Below, piece after piece: positions 29,079 through 38,699 of a stretch of DNA of 64,000 nt (its first letter is position 1; each line of letters begins with the position of its first letter). Source of the DNA: CAVVEQ01 sp963828855 (GTDB lineage Bacteria; Chloroflexota; Anaerolineae; Anaerolineales; Anaerolineaceae); contig CAWHGB010000007.1 of NCBI GenBank assembly GCA_963828855.1, positions 1 through 64,000 of the forward strand, read 5' to 3'. The position numbers and the translations under genes are program-made. The notes below the pieces were generated by a model. The model did no database searches. It saw nothing but the letters and a program-made list of their open reading frames with translations, and was not told the origin of the DNA.

Positions 29079-29106
29079 TTATGGTTATTTCTTGGTCTTT
29101 TCATCA

Positions 29107-29149
29107 CATAAAACAGTCGGGGATGAGTATCTTAAAATATCCCATCCCC
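29107..29149 (-). terminator. Terminator of the leftward Gfo/Idh-isomerase operon
   Basis: In the leftward transcript GGGGATG and CATCCCC (29143-29149 with 29119-29125) form a 7-base GC-rich stem with a 17-base loop, followed four bases later by UUUUAU. It lies 14 bases past the stop of the Gfo/Idh gene and just upstream of the next leftward promoter. Confidence 0.6.
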
Positions 29150-29162
29150 AGCTCTTTTGATG

Positions 29163-30327
29163 CTACTTAACGTCGGAAACCTTGATCTTGCGTCCTTCGC
29201 GCGAGGAGATGATGGCGGCTTCCAGGATCTGGATATCCTTCACCCCGTCGAGCAGGTTCGGCGTGATCTTGGTGCCCTTCTCCATCGCGTTCAGGAAATC
29301 CACCACCGCGTGGGTGAATTCGTGCTCGTAGCCGATGATATGGCCGGCTGGCCACCAGGCGGTCATATAGGGGTGGATGGATTCGGTGGTCTGGATGGTA
29401 CGGAAGCCCTGCTCACCGGCAGGATCCTCCACGTTGAGGTATTGGAGCTCGTTCATCCGCTCCAGGTTGAAGATCAGGCTGCCCTTGCTGCCGTAGATCT
29501 CGAAGTAGTTATAGTTCTTGCGCCCGCTGGCGAAGCGACTGGCTTCGAAGGAACCCAAGGCCCCATTGGCGAACTCCACCACCATGAAGGCTGCATCGTC
29601 CACGGTGACCTTGCCCTTCGATCCCCCGCCAGTACCGGATTTGAACGTACCGGCATCTTTACCGGGCAGGGGGCGTTCCTCCACAAAGGTCTTAAGCATG
29701 GCAGTGACGGTATCCACCTCACCGATCAAATAGCGGGCCAGGTCCACGCTGTGTGAATTGAGATCATAATGCGGTCCTGCGCCGGCGATATTTTGCTTGC
29801 AGGTGCCAGGTGAGCGGGAAGTTGGGATCGGTGATCCAATCCTGCAGGTAGGTGCCACGCCAGTGGAAGATCTGCCCGATCTTTCCGGCTTCGATCAATT
29901 GCTTGGCAAATGCAATTGCGGGGGTGCGGCGGTAGTTATGATTGAGGTAATGAAGCACGCCCGCCTTCTCGGCAGCGTCGTACATTTCCTTTGCTTCGGC
30001 ATAATTGAGCGCGATGGGTTTTTCGCAGAAGATCTGCTTCCCGTTTTTCGCGGCAGCAATGACGATTTCCTTGTGCAGGTAGGTGGGTGTGCAGACATCG
30101 ATGATATCCACATCCTTGCGCTCCACAACTTTTCGCCAGTCGCTTTCGGTTTCCTCCCAGCCCCAGGTCTTGGCGAAATCGCCGGTATAGGCTTCATCCT
30201 GCCCGCAAGCCACCTTGAGAACCGGTTTGAGCCCGACGCTGAAGAATTTGGGAGCCGAGGTCCAGGCGTTGCTGTGCGCCTTGCCCATGAACTTGGTTCC
30301 GATGATGGCAACATTCACATTTTTCAT
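29163..30327 (-). CDS. Gfo/Idh/MocA-family oxidoreductase, frameshifted
   Basis: The Rossmann start MKNVNVAIIGTKFMGKAHSN follows GGAGGAAG. The signature KNGKQIFCEKPIALNYAEA is present, as is the substrate-domain DLNSHSVDLARYLIGEVD. One break near 29795 separates the NAD-binding half from the C-terminal half; the joined protein is about 387 residues. It shares an operon with the TIM-barrel isomerase encoded directly upstream (37 bases), read divergently from the GntR operon. A dehydrogenase plus isomerase pair is typical for inositol or unusual sugar catabolism; the substrate is unknown. Confidence 0.87.
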
Positions 30328-30364
30328 TGATCTTCCTCCATTCCGGGTAATCCTGACCATCAGG

Positions 30365-31227
30365 TTACTTGAGATCCTTGGTGATCCGTTTCAGCTCCTT
30401 GATGCTGAGAGCGACAGCTTCATCTTCGCGTTCGGTCCAATCGGTGTGCGGGTGGTCGATCTCCACCGCCAGGAAGCCCTTGAAGTTGGCTTTGTGGAGC
30501 AGTTTGGCGAGCGTTTCGTTATCGATCAGACCCTTGCCCAACCGGAACACCGGCAAAGAAGAACCAATCAGTCGGTCTGGCATTCTTATCGGGCATCAGG
30601 TCCTTCACATGGGTTGCGAGGACATAGGGAGCCAGTTTTTCCATCCCGGCTATGGGATCATCCAGCAGGCGCAGGAAATTGCCGGTATCAAAGTTCAGCC
30701 CAAAGTTGGGTGAATCCACCTCGCCCAGAAGCTGCAGGATCTCATCGGAGGTGAAATCGATGTGGTTTTCAACCGCCAGTTTGACGCCGTTATCCTTGGC
30801 GACCTTGACGGCTTTCTTGAACATCTTCACCAGGGCTTTGATCTGGGGTCCATGCGGTTCGTGGCGGAACATCAGGCTGCTGCCTACCACGCGCATCACA
30901 TCCGCGCCGATGGCTTTGGCGTAGGGGATCATGGTCACCATTTCCTCGTACGCCTTCCAGTTCTTGCCGCGCTCCAAACCATCCGGATGACCCCAGGCAT
31001 ACACGCGGTCAAACTTGTAGTCATCCAGACTGGGCTTTGAGGTCCTTGAACCAGCCCATATCGTAAGACGGGAAGAAGCAGGATTCGAGGGAGACCCCAT
31101 CTACTTTCAGTTCCTTGGCCCGCACCAGGAAATCCTCCATGGTCATGTTCTTCGCGGGTTTCTTCTGGTCAGGATAAACCTCGCCAAAAAACCGGTGGTA
31201 ACAATAACTATCAATTCCTACTTTCAT
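30365..31227 (-). CDS. Sugar phosphate isomerase/epimerase (TIM barrel), frameshifted
   Basis: MKVGIDSYCYHRFFGEVYPD opens the protein. The metal-site blocks VKLAVENHIDFTSDE, GLNFDTGNFLRLLDDP, VLATHVKDL and FLAVEIDHPHTDW follow in order. Breaks near 31030 and 30560 split about 286 residues. It is the first gene of a two-gene leftward unit whose promoter carries a GntR-type operator matching the one in front of the GntR gene, so both units are probably controlled by that regulator. The family is clear and the substrate is not. Confidence 0.82.
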
Positions 31228-31353
31228 TTCATTGCCTCCTTTAATGGATGTTGGATGATTTTAATCAAAAATGCGCGTGGAGAATTCCGCCGCGAAATTA
31301 CCCGGAAGCCGATTTTCGATCATGCTCCATCAAGGTGATTGTGATCATATACT

Positions 31354-31379
31354 TGTTATTACAGGATAACATTATTATA
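31354..31379 (-). promoter_or_regulatory. Operator 1 and -10 box of the leftward isomerase/oxidoreductase unit
   Basis: TGTTAT-TACAGG-ATAACA (31354-31371) is an inverted repeat that matches operator 2 (31534-31555) at most positions, including the spacer ACAGG. On the minus strand a perfect TATAAT (31379-31374) lies two bases upstream of it, the same spacing as at operator 2. A weak TTGCAT lies 15 bases further up. Binding here would block transcription initiation. Confidence 0.65.
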
Positions 31380-31502
31380 TCTATGGTTTTTAAAATGCAA
31401 TAGGTTTAAGCTTAATAAATCATAACTTGGTATTTTTGGGCAGAATTAGATTCCCCGTTTTATCCAGGCAAAACGGCATTCTTAAAGATTCCGCACCATC
31501 TA

Positions 31503-31531
31503 TTGACAGGAGGCCTGAAGTTTCCTATAAT
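31503..31531 (+). promoter_or_regulatory. Consensus sigma70 promoter of the GntR/kinase operon
   Basis: TTGACA (31503-31508) and TATAAT (31526-31531) are perfect consensus hexamers with the ideal 17-base spacer. The start point would fall near 31538, inside operator 2. Confidence 0.9.
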
Positions 31532-31533
31532 AA

Positions 31534-31555
31534 CTTGTAATAACAGGATTACAAG
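31534..31555. promoter_or_regulatory. Operator 2 of the GntR regulator
   Basis: CTTGTAAT-AACAGG-ATTACAAG is an 8-base perfect inverted repeat with a 6-base spacer that covers the expected transcription start. Its resemblance to operator 1, 180 bases away in front of the divergent unit, indicates one regulator for both; the GntR protein encoded 24 bases downstream is the obvious candidate. The rest of the 350-base divergent region holds no coding frame. Confidence 0.75.
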
Positions 31556-31578
31556 AATTCAACTTATCCCCAAGTCCC

Positions 31579-32405
31579 ATGAACAATTCCTCGACAATCA
31601 ATTTCGAAAGCCACATCCCCTACTATATCCAGTTGATGGACCTCCTGAAAACGCAGATCGTCAAGAAAAAATGGGGACCTGGCGAGCAGATTCCTGGGGA
31701 GCAGGACCTATGCGAGACCTACGGCGTCAGCCGAACGGTGGTTCGCCAGGCGTTGCGGGAACTGGAACTGGAAGGGGTCATCACCCGCCGCAAGGGAAAA
31801 GGCACCTTCATCTCCGAACCAAAGATCAGTGAAGGTTTGATCCAGAAACTTGACCGGTTTTTACCAGGACATGATCGAACGCGGATTGAAACCTGTCACC
31901 CGGGTGCTGCACCAGCAGGTCGTGCCGGCTGGATGAAAAGGTAGCGAAATTCCTCAATATCCTGCCTGGCACCCAGGTGGTGGATATCCAGCGCCTGCGC
32001 TTCATCAACGACGAACCCATCCAACTGGTCACCACCTACATTCCGTACGCCATTTTCCCGCCCGTGGCTACCGTGGATCTGACCAATCGCTCGCTTTACG
32101 AATTCCTGGAAAAAGAAGGCGGTATCATCCTCTCCCGCGGACGACGCTACATCGAAGCCGTGCTGGCCAATGAGACCGAGGCCATGCTGCTGGATATCGA
32201 ACGCGGCGCGCCACTGCTGATGCTGGATTCGGTCAGTTATACCGAGAACGAGATCGCCTTTGAGTATTACCACGCGCTTCACCGCGGCGATCGTTCGCGC
32301 TTCGAGGTCGATCTGATCCGTTCCAGGGAAATCTACCCCGCGAACGGGTCGTCTTTTTCCAGCGGTCTTGCAGGATATTCCCGTCATCGGGAAAACCACC
32401 AGTGA
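31579..32405 (+). CDS. GntR-family transcriptional regulator (HutC type), frameshifted
   Basis: The N-terminal winged helix (about residues 14-80) contains YGVSRTVVRQALRELELEG and RRKGKGTFI, followed by a UTRA-type ligand-binding domain with GTQVVDIQRLRFINDEP and YHALHRGDRSRFEVD. Breaks near 31862 and 31930 are each repaired by removing one T, giving DRFYQDMIERGLKPV and a join to DEKVAKFLNIL. About 275 residues. It heads the long rightward catabolic operon and probably binds the paired operators in the divergent region, released by a pathway intermediate. Confidence 0.87.
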
Positions 32406-32431
32406 TAATTCGAGGAATCCAAGACTGAACA

Positions 32432-34017
32432 ATGACCAAAAATTATCTGATCGGCGTTGACCTGGGCACAAGCGGCACCAAGGCCGCTCTATACCACATG
32501 GATGGCAAACTGATCGCCGAATCCAGCGCCGAGGTGCCGCTCCATTACCCAAAACCAGGGATCGTCGAACAGGATAACCAGGATTTCTATAACACCGCCG
32601 CGCGAACCATCAGCGCCTGCGTGCGCGAAAGCAGGGTCGATCCCGAATGAGATCGCCGCCCTCGCTTTTGATTCTCAGATGGCCGGTGTGGGTTTGATCG
32701 ATGAAGATTTCAACCCGGTCGCCAGGTTCGATTCCTGGCTGGATATGCGCTGCCAGCCTTACATTGAATGGATGGACCGGGATGCTGGCGAGCTGGTCAC
32801 CCGGCTCACCGGCTGCCCACCCACCTGCGACCATGGTCCCAAGATGCTGTGGTGGAAGAACGAGCAGCCGGAGGAGTACCACCGCACCGCGAAATTTGTC
32901 ATGCCGGGCACCTATGTGGCCGGAAAAATGGCCGGACTGAAAGCCGACCAGGCGTTCATCGATTACACCTACATCCATTTTTCCGGTTTCTCGGATGCCA
33001 GACAGACCGCACTGGTCTGAAGAGCTGTGCGGCAAATTCGGCCTGGATATGGAAAAACTGCCCGAGATCGTGGAACCCTGGAAGGTGATCGGCGAGGTCA
33101 CCGCAGCAGCCGCAAAAGAATTTGGGCTTGACACCTGGCATCCCCATCGCTGCCGGAGCAGGGGATACGGCCGCGAATGCACTGGGCGCGGGGATCGTTG
33201 AACCCGGTATGGTCTTCGATGTGGCCGGTACCGCAGCCGTTCTGGCAAGCTGCACGGATGCCTTCGTTGCGGATACAAAACACCGCGCCCTGCTGACCAT
33301 GCGTTCGGTGATCCCGGGTCTGTGGAACCCGCTGGCTTATATCGGCGGTGGCGGCCTGGCCTTGCGCTGGTTCCGCGACCAGTTCTACAACACCTCCACG
33401 GGGAGAATCCCTGCCAATATTGAAACGACCTCTACCCGGAAATGATCGCGAAAGCTGCCTCCATTCCCCCCGGCGTCGGACGGGCTTTTCTTCTCCCCTC
33501 ACCTGGGCGGACGCATCTGCCCCGCCAGCCCGGCAATGCGCGGCGCGTGGATCGGGGCTTCCTGGTCACACACCCAGGCGCATTTCTTCCGCGCCATGCT
33601 GGAAAGCGTTGCCTTCGAATATGCCTATTACCTGCGCATCCTGCGTGAGCTGCTGCCTATCCCAGAAGCTGGTGCAAGCCCGCGTGGTGGGCGGCGGCGC
33701 GCGCAGCCAGGCCTGGAACCAGATCAAAGCGGATGTGCTGGGCATCCCCTATCAATCGCTGACGGGCAACGAATTCGGCACCTGGGGCGCAGCCATGATC
33801 GCCGGAAAAGCAGCCGGGGTGATCGACGATCTGGCCGAACATGCCAGCGCAGACCGTCCTCACGGAAGGCTCAGCCAGCCCAGCCAAACGAACTGCAATC
33901 ACAACATTTATGAACCCCTTGTCGCAGAAATATATCCAAATGGAAAGCATGCTGGATCAGTTCTTCGGAAAACACGATCTGATCTGGTCAATATTGTTAC
34001 CAGGAGAATTAACGTGA
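32432..34017 (+). CDS. FGGY-family carbohydrate kinase (xylulokinase-like), heavily frameshifted
   Basis: The N-terminus MTKNYLIGVDLGTSGTKAAL is the ATP-binding start of FGGY kinases, followed by KPGIVEQDNQDFYNTAA. Later blocks are GLIDEDFNPVARFDSWLDMR, GIPIAAGAGDTAANALGAGI and RVVGGGARSQAWNQIKADVL with the second phosphate-binding motif. At least seven breaks occur between 32640 and 33950, so only the ends and order are sure. The most plausible end is a TGA at 34015-34017 that overlaps the GTG of the next gene (GTGA). It phosphorylates a ketose, polyol or deoxy sugar from this pathway. A second, intact FGGY kinase lies at 41549. Confidence 0.82.
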
Positions 34018-35055
34018 AAAAACAGGTTCGCATTTGCATGATCGGCGCGGGCCGGGTGGGCAGGAACCACTCCAACGCAATTACCCGCCACGTTCCCGAT
34101 GGAAAGATCGTCGCCCTCGTGGACCCGGTGGAATCCGTCCGCAAGGAAACCGCAACGGATTTCGGGATCGAGAATTCATTTGACACCCTTGAACAGGCAC
34201 TGGATAAGGTCGAGTTCGATGCGGTGGTCATCACCACCCCCACCCCCACCCACCTGCCCCTCGCCGCCCTGGCTGCCGAGCACGGCAAACACGTCTTCCT
34301 TGAAAAACCGATGGCGCTCAACCTGGAGGAATGTGACGCGATCATGGCAGCCGATCGAAAAGAACAAAGTCCTGCTGCAGGTCGGTTTCATGCGCCGCTT
34401 CGACCCCCGAGTTCGTGGCAGCCGCACGAGCGCATCGAAGCCGGCGAGATTGGCACACCCATGATGATCAAATCCAACACCCACGGACCCGGCCTGCCCC
34501 CGCCCTGGGCACGCGACCTGCGCACCTCCAACGGGATGCTGGCTGAGGTGAACAGCCACGACTGGGATACCACCCGCTGGTTTATGGGCTCCAATTACGA
34601 GCGGGTCTATACCGAAGTGGCCAATTTCAAAGGCGCTGCCAATAACGTGGATGTCCCCCAACTTCTACGATAACGTGCTGGTCAACATCAAGTTCGAAAG
34701 CGGTGGCCTGGGATTGATCTCCGGCGTGTGCCCCTGCGGATATGGTTACGACGCCCGTGCCGAGATCATCGGCGAGAAGGGCATCATGCAGATCGGCGAC
34801 CTGAAGGGGCAGGCGGTGGTCGTCTGCACCAACCGCGACCAGGGGCTGATCACCCCGATCACCCGCACCTGGCCGGAACGTTTCATCTGGGGTTACATCT
34901 ACGAACTGGAGCATTTCGTTCAATGCATCCAGACCGAAACCACGCCCAAAGCGGGCGGGATCGAAGGCCGCTGGGCAGTTGCCGGGGTCCTGGCAGGAAC
35001 AAAATCCTTCCTGGAAGAACGCCCGGTTTACCTGAAAGAAATCCTTGGCAAGTAA
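34014..35055 (+). CDS. Gfo/Idh/MocA-family oxidoreductase (inositol-dehydrogenase-like), frameshifted
   Basis: The GTG start is supported by GGAG eight bases upstream. The Rossmann region is VRICMIGAGRVGRNHSNAIT, the signature is HGKHVFLEKPMALNLEE, and the catalytic block reads NSHDWDTTRWFMGSNYE. Three close breaks near 34352, 34410 and 34427 are repaired by deleting single bases, giving IEKNKVLLQVGFMRRFDPEF and VAAHERIEAG. A fourth lies near 34655. About 345 residues. The VGRNHS and MRRFDP motifs recall inositol 2-dehydrogenases, but scyllo-inositol, sugar or lactone substrates are equally possible. Confidence 0.85.
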
Positions 35056-35071
35056 GGTGTCTGGAGGAATC

Positions 35072-36118
35072 ATGTTAGCTGCTGTCTATCACGGTCCCGG
35101 CGACCTGCGGGTCGAGGAAGTTCCCGTTCCGAAGATCGGTCCGGGTGAATTGCTGATCAAAGTCCTCTCCGCCAGCATCTGCGGGACGGATCTGCGCATC
35201 TTTCACGGCAACCACCGCATGTACCCGGAGGGTACCGTTCGCATCCCAGGTCATGAGGTGGTGGGTACCATCGCCGGGATCGGTGAAGGGCTGGAGGGAT
35301 TCAACCGTGGGCGAACGCGTATTCATTGCCCCCAACACCGGCTGCGGGCACTGCGCCCAATGCGTGAGCGGGAACAACAACCTGTGCGCCAATTACGACG
35401 CCATCGGGGTCACCATCGATGGCGGTTTCGCCGAGTACATGCGCGTGACTGCGAAATCTGTCCAGCAGGGCAATGTGATCCGGGTCAGCGAATCGGTGGA
35501 TCCGGCGGTGGCAGCGTTGATGGAACCCTTCGCCTGCGTGCTGCGCGGTCAGAACGCCCTGCACATTCAGCCCGGCGAGACCGTGCTGGTGATCGGCGCC
35601 GGACCGATCGGGGTGATGCACACCAAGCTGGCCAGGGCGCGGGGTGCCGGCCGGGTGATCGTCAGCGAACCCATCCCCTGACCGCGCCGACCAGGCAAAA
35701 AGCATGGGTGCGCACCGCGTGGTCAACCCCACGGAAGAGGATCTGCAGAAGGTGCTCCTCGAAGAAAGCGACGGTCGCGGAGCGGATATCATCATCGTCG
35801 CCGCCCCGGTGCATGCCGCCCAGGAATCAGCGCTCGACCCTGGCTGCCATCGGCGGGCGGATCAACTTCTTTGGCGGGCTGCCCAAGGATCGCCCGACCA
35901 TCAATTTCGATTCCAATCTGGTCCATTACAAGGAATTGATCATCACGGCCACTACCGCCTGCAGCACGGATGACTGCTGGCAGGCCAGCCGCCTGGTCAA
36001 TTCCGGCTTGGTGGACCTCACCGATCTGGTCAGCCAGCGCTTCCCGCTGCGCGAGGCCGTCGCGGCTTTCGCTGCCGCCGAAGACCGGAAATCCCTCAAG
36101 ATCGTCCTGGAGCCCTGA
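35072..36118 (+). CDS. Zinc-dependent medium-chain dehydrogenase (sorbitol/threonine dehydrogenase-like), frameshifted
   Basis: MLAAVYHGPGDLRVEEVPVP is followed by SASICGTDLRIFHG with the catalytic-zinc Cys and GHEVVG with its His and Glu. The structural zinc motif CGHCAQCVSGNNNLC and the nucleotide-binding VLVIGAGPIGVMHTKLAR are intact. Breaks near 35309, 35683 and 35842 fragment about 347 residues; deletion of T at 35683 and C at 35842 joins the pieces. GGAGGA precedes the ATG. It probably oxidises a secondary hydroxyl of a polyol or sugar acid with NAD(P). A second member is at 44242. Confidence 0.87.
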   Translation: MLAAVYHGPGDLRVEEVPVPKIGPGELLIKVLSASICGTDLRIFHGNHRMYPEGTVRIPGHEVVGTIAGIGEGLEGFNRGRTRIHCPQHRLRALRPMREREQQPVRQLRRHRGHHRWRFRRVHARDCEICPAGQCDPGQRIGGSGGGSVDGTLRLRAARSERPAHSARRDRAGDRRRTDRGDAHQAGQGAGCRPGDRQRTHPLTAPTRQKAWVRTAWSTPRKRICRRCSSKKATVAERISSSSPPRCMPPRNQRSTLAAIGGRINFFGGLPKDRPTINFDSNLVHYKELIITATTACSTDDCWQASRLVNSGLVDLTDLVSQRFPLREAVAAFAAAEDRKSLKIVLEP

Positions 36119-36121
36119 GCT

Positions 36122-37097
36122 GTGACAAAAAACCCTGCTGAACCCTCCCCCAAACCAGTCCAGAGCGTTCTGGGCGAGATTTCCCATGAAATCATGGGGA
36201 TCACCGATACACACAACCATGTGTGGATCGACAAGGTCGCCAGGTGCCGACCCAGCCTCACCGGTTCTGGATCAGTTTGATGCGATCCGCAAGGAGCTGC
36301 TGGCGTATAAAGCCGCCGGTGGAGGGAGCATGCTGGATTGCCAGCCAGGCGGTTGCGGTAGGAATGCCACTAGCCTGGCGGAACTTTCCAGGATTGACCG
36401 GGGTGAACATCATCGCCTGCACGGGATTCCACCGCCGGAAGTATTACTCGCCAGGAAAATGAATCCATTTCAGCTGGATGCGTCCAGATCGGCTCGATTT
36501 GTTCATTTCAGAACTAAAACTCGGTACTGGAAGAGACCATGACCCAGATCGACCCGGTGCGGGCAGGATTCATCAAGATCGCGCTGGAAGCCGATCTGGT
36601 CCGATTGCCCCCAAGGCTCTGCTTGAGGGTACTGCCGCAGCCGCCCGCGAAACCGGTGCCCTGGTGCAGATCCATACGGAAAAAGGCGCATTGGCAGAAA
36701 AAGCGGTGATTTTCTTCGAAAAACGCGGGATTCAAGCCGCAGCCAGTTGGTGATCTGCCACATCGACAAACGTCCGGATTTCTGGCATCCACCAGGAACT
36801 GGCCAAATACGGCGTCCTGCTGGAATATGACACCTTCTACCGACCCAAATACCAACCGCGAAGCGAACGTCTGGCCGTTGGTGGAGAAAATGGTTCAGGC
36901 AGGTTTGGCGGACAGCATCTGCCTGGCTACCGATATGGCGGAAGCAGATATGTACACTGCCATCGGCGGCGGTCCCGGGCTTGCCAGCCTGCCCGGCGCG
37001 ATCAAATCGCGATTGCTATACGATGGGAATTCCCGAAATGGATATCCGCAAGATGCTGGGCGGCAATATCGCCCGGCGGCTTGCCGGTCTAAATTAA
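36122..37097 (+). CDS. Phosphotriesterase-family metal hydrolase (possible lactonase), frameshifted
   Basis: A binuclear-metal amidohydrolase barrel of the PTE family. GITDTHNHVW supplies the first HxH, AGFIKIAL the carbamylated Lys, VQIHTE and VICHIDK two more histidines, and CLATDM the Asp. All expected ligands are therefore present even though the frame breaks about six times between 36240 and 37025. The start is GTG, four bases after the dehydrogenase stop. In sugar operons such proteins often act as lactonases on oxidised sugars, which would fit the two dehydrogenases directly upstream. That role is an inference. Confidence 0.75.
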
Positions 37098-37116
37098 TTC
37101 AAACATGGAGATTGAT

Positions 37117-37698
37117 ATGACAGATCTGCCCTTCACTTTCACCATCCCCATCCCCGGAGCGATCCCTTCCCGGATCGACAACCACTTGCAACGCCGGCTT
37201 TCCGCGCTGAAAGGGCAATGCCTGGATCAGGATGCCTACGAGAAGATGCTCGCCAAAGAAGATCAGCCTGATCTACGAGGTCTATGAGATCAAACGCCCC
37301 GAAGTGGCAGGCGAGCTGCTGATGGGAATTTCGATCGTTCACCCGGGCAAGATCGGGCGCGAATTCAATATGACCAAAGGGCATTTCCACACCGTCCTGG
37401 ATACCGCCGAGGTTTATTACTGCCTGCAGGGTGAGGGCTTTATGGTGATGGAGACCCCGGAAGGGGAGACCTCGGTGGAACCGCTTTCCCCCGGCAAGGT
37501 GCTGTATGTTCCCCCGCGCTGGGCGCACCGCTCGGTCTGCACCTCACGCCAGGAGGACCTGATCACATTCTTCGCCTACCCGGCGTAATGCCGGGCACGA
37601 TTACGGCACGATCGAACAGCTCGGTTTCCGCAAGCTGGTGATCGAAGGGCGAAACGGGATCAGAGATCATCGATAATCCGCGCTACCAGGCCAAGTGA
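37117..37698 (+). CDS. Cupin-type glucose-6-phosphate isomerase-like protein, frameshifted
   Basis: The archaeal-type phosphoglucose isomerase cupin is recognisable by TKGHFHTVLDTAEVYYCLQG (His-x-His and Glu metal ligands), VLYVPPRWAHRSVCTS (third His) and the GHDYGTIEQLGFRKLVIEG tail. Breaks near 37264, 37588 and 37660 interrupt about 193 residues. The ATG at 37117 is used because GGAG lies nearby; an ATG at 37105 is in frame. This metal-dependent class is rare in bacteria and, in this operon, may act on a pathway-specific sugar phosphate or sugar acid. Confidence 0.8.
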
Positions 37699-37706
37699 GG
37701 TCAGAC

Positions 37707-38677
37707 ATGGACCTAAAAAAAGCACAAACTCCTGGTTACCCCCACTTCCTACGGAAAGAACGACCCGCGCCTGAAAAGCGAACTTGAAGCCCAGGTCGGC
37801 CAGGTCACCTACAACCCTACCGGGAAACCTCTTACCTCCGCCGAGGTCGCCGAGCTGCTGCCCGGCGTGGATGGTTACATCGCCGGATTGGATGCGATCG
37901 ACCGGCGCTGCGCTGGAACGCGCTGACAGGCTCAAGGTGATCGCCCGCTACGGTGTTGGCGTGGATAACGTGGACCTGGAAGCGTGCCAGAGAAAAAGGT
38001 ATCGTCGTGACCAATACCCCCGGCGCGAACTCGGTCTCGGTCGCGGAACTCGCGCTGGCCTGATGCTCGCGCTCGCCCGGCAGATCCCGGAAGCGGTGCA
38101 AAACGTCCAACAGGGCAAGTGGCCGCGCTTCTCGGGCATATCGCTGGAAGGCAAGACTATTGGCATCCTGGGTCTGGGTGCCATCGGCAAACAGCTTGCC
38201 CGCCGTCTGGCCGGTTTCGATTGCCAGATCTTGGCCTATGACCCTTTCGCAGATGCCGGCCTACGCGCAGGCTAATGGGATCGAACTGGGGAGCATGGAC
38301 GAGGTGATTGCCGATGCTGATTTTCTCAGCCTGCACCTGCCCCTGACCCCCGAAACCAGGGGTCTGGTCAACGACTGCATTTCTGGCGAAGATGAAAAAG
38401 GGATCCTTCCTGATCAACACCGCCCGCGGCGAGGTTGTGGATGAAACCGCCCTGTTCGCACGCTCTGGAAAGCGGTCATCTGCGCGGCGCCGGGTTGGAT
38501 GCCTTCGTTACCGAACCGCCCGACCCCGCCAACCCGCTGCTGCATCTGCCGCAGGTCATCGCCACGCCACACCTTGGTGCGCAAACCGACGGCGCCACCA
38601 GCAACATGGGCTGGTTCGCCATGCGGGATTGCCTGGCTGTCTTGAACGGTGAAGAACCCAAGTACCGGGTCACATAA
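37707..38677 (+). CDS. D-2-hydroxyacid dehydrogenase (SerA-like), heavily frameshifted
   Basis: The protein has the D-3-phosphoglycerate dehydrogenase fold: VIARYGVGVDNVDLEA at the N-terminal substrate edge, and TIGILGLGAIGKQLARRLAG for NAD binding. INTARGEVVDETALFA carries the conserved Arg, a Glu follows in the VTEPP region, and TPHLGAQT carries the catalytic His. About 320 residues, shorter than full SerA because the ACT domain is absent. Seven or so breaks lie between 37730 and 38470. In this operon it could reduce or oxidise a 2-keto acid derived from the sugar rather than serve serine synthesis. Confidence 0.8.
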
Positions 38678-38699
38678 TATAACATAAATGGAGAAGATG

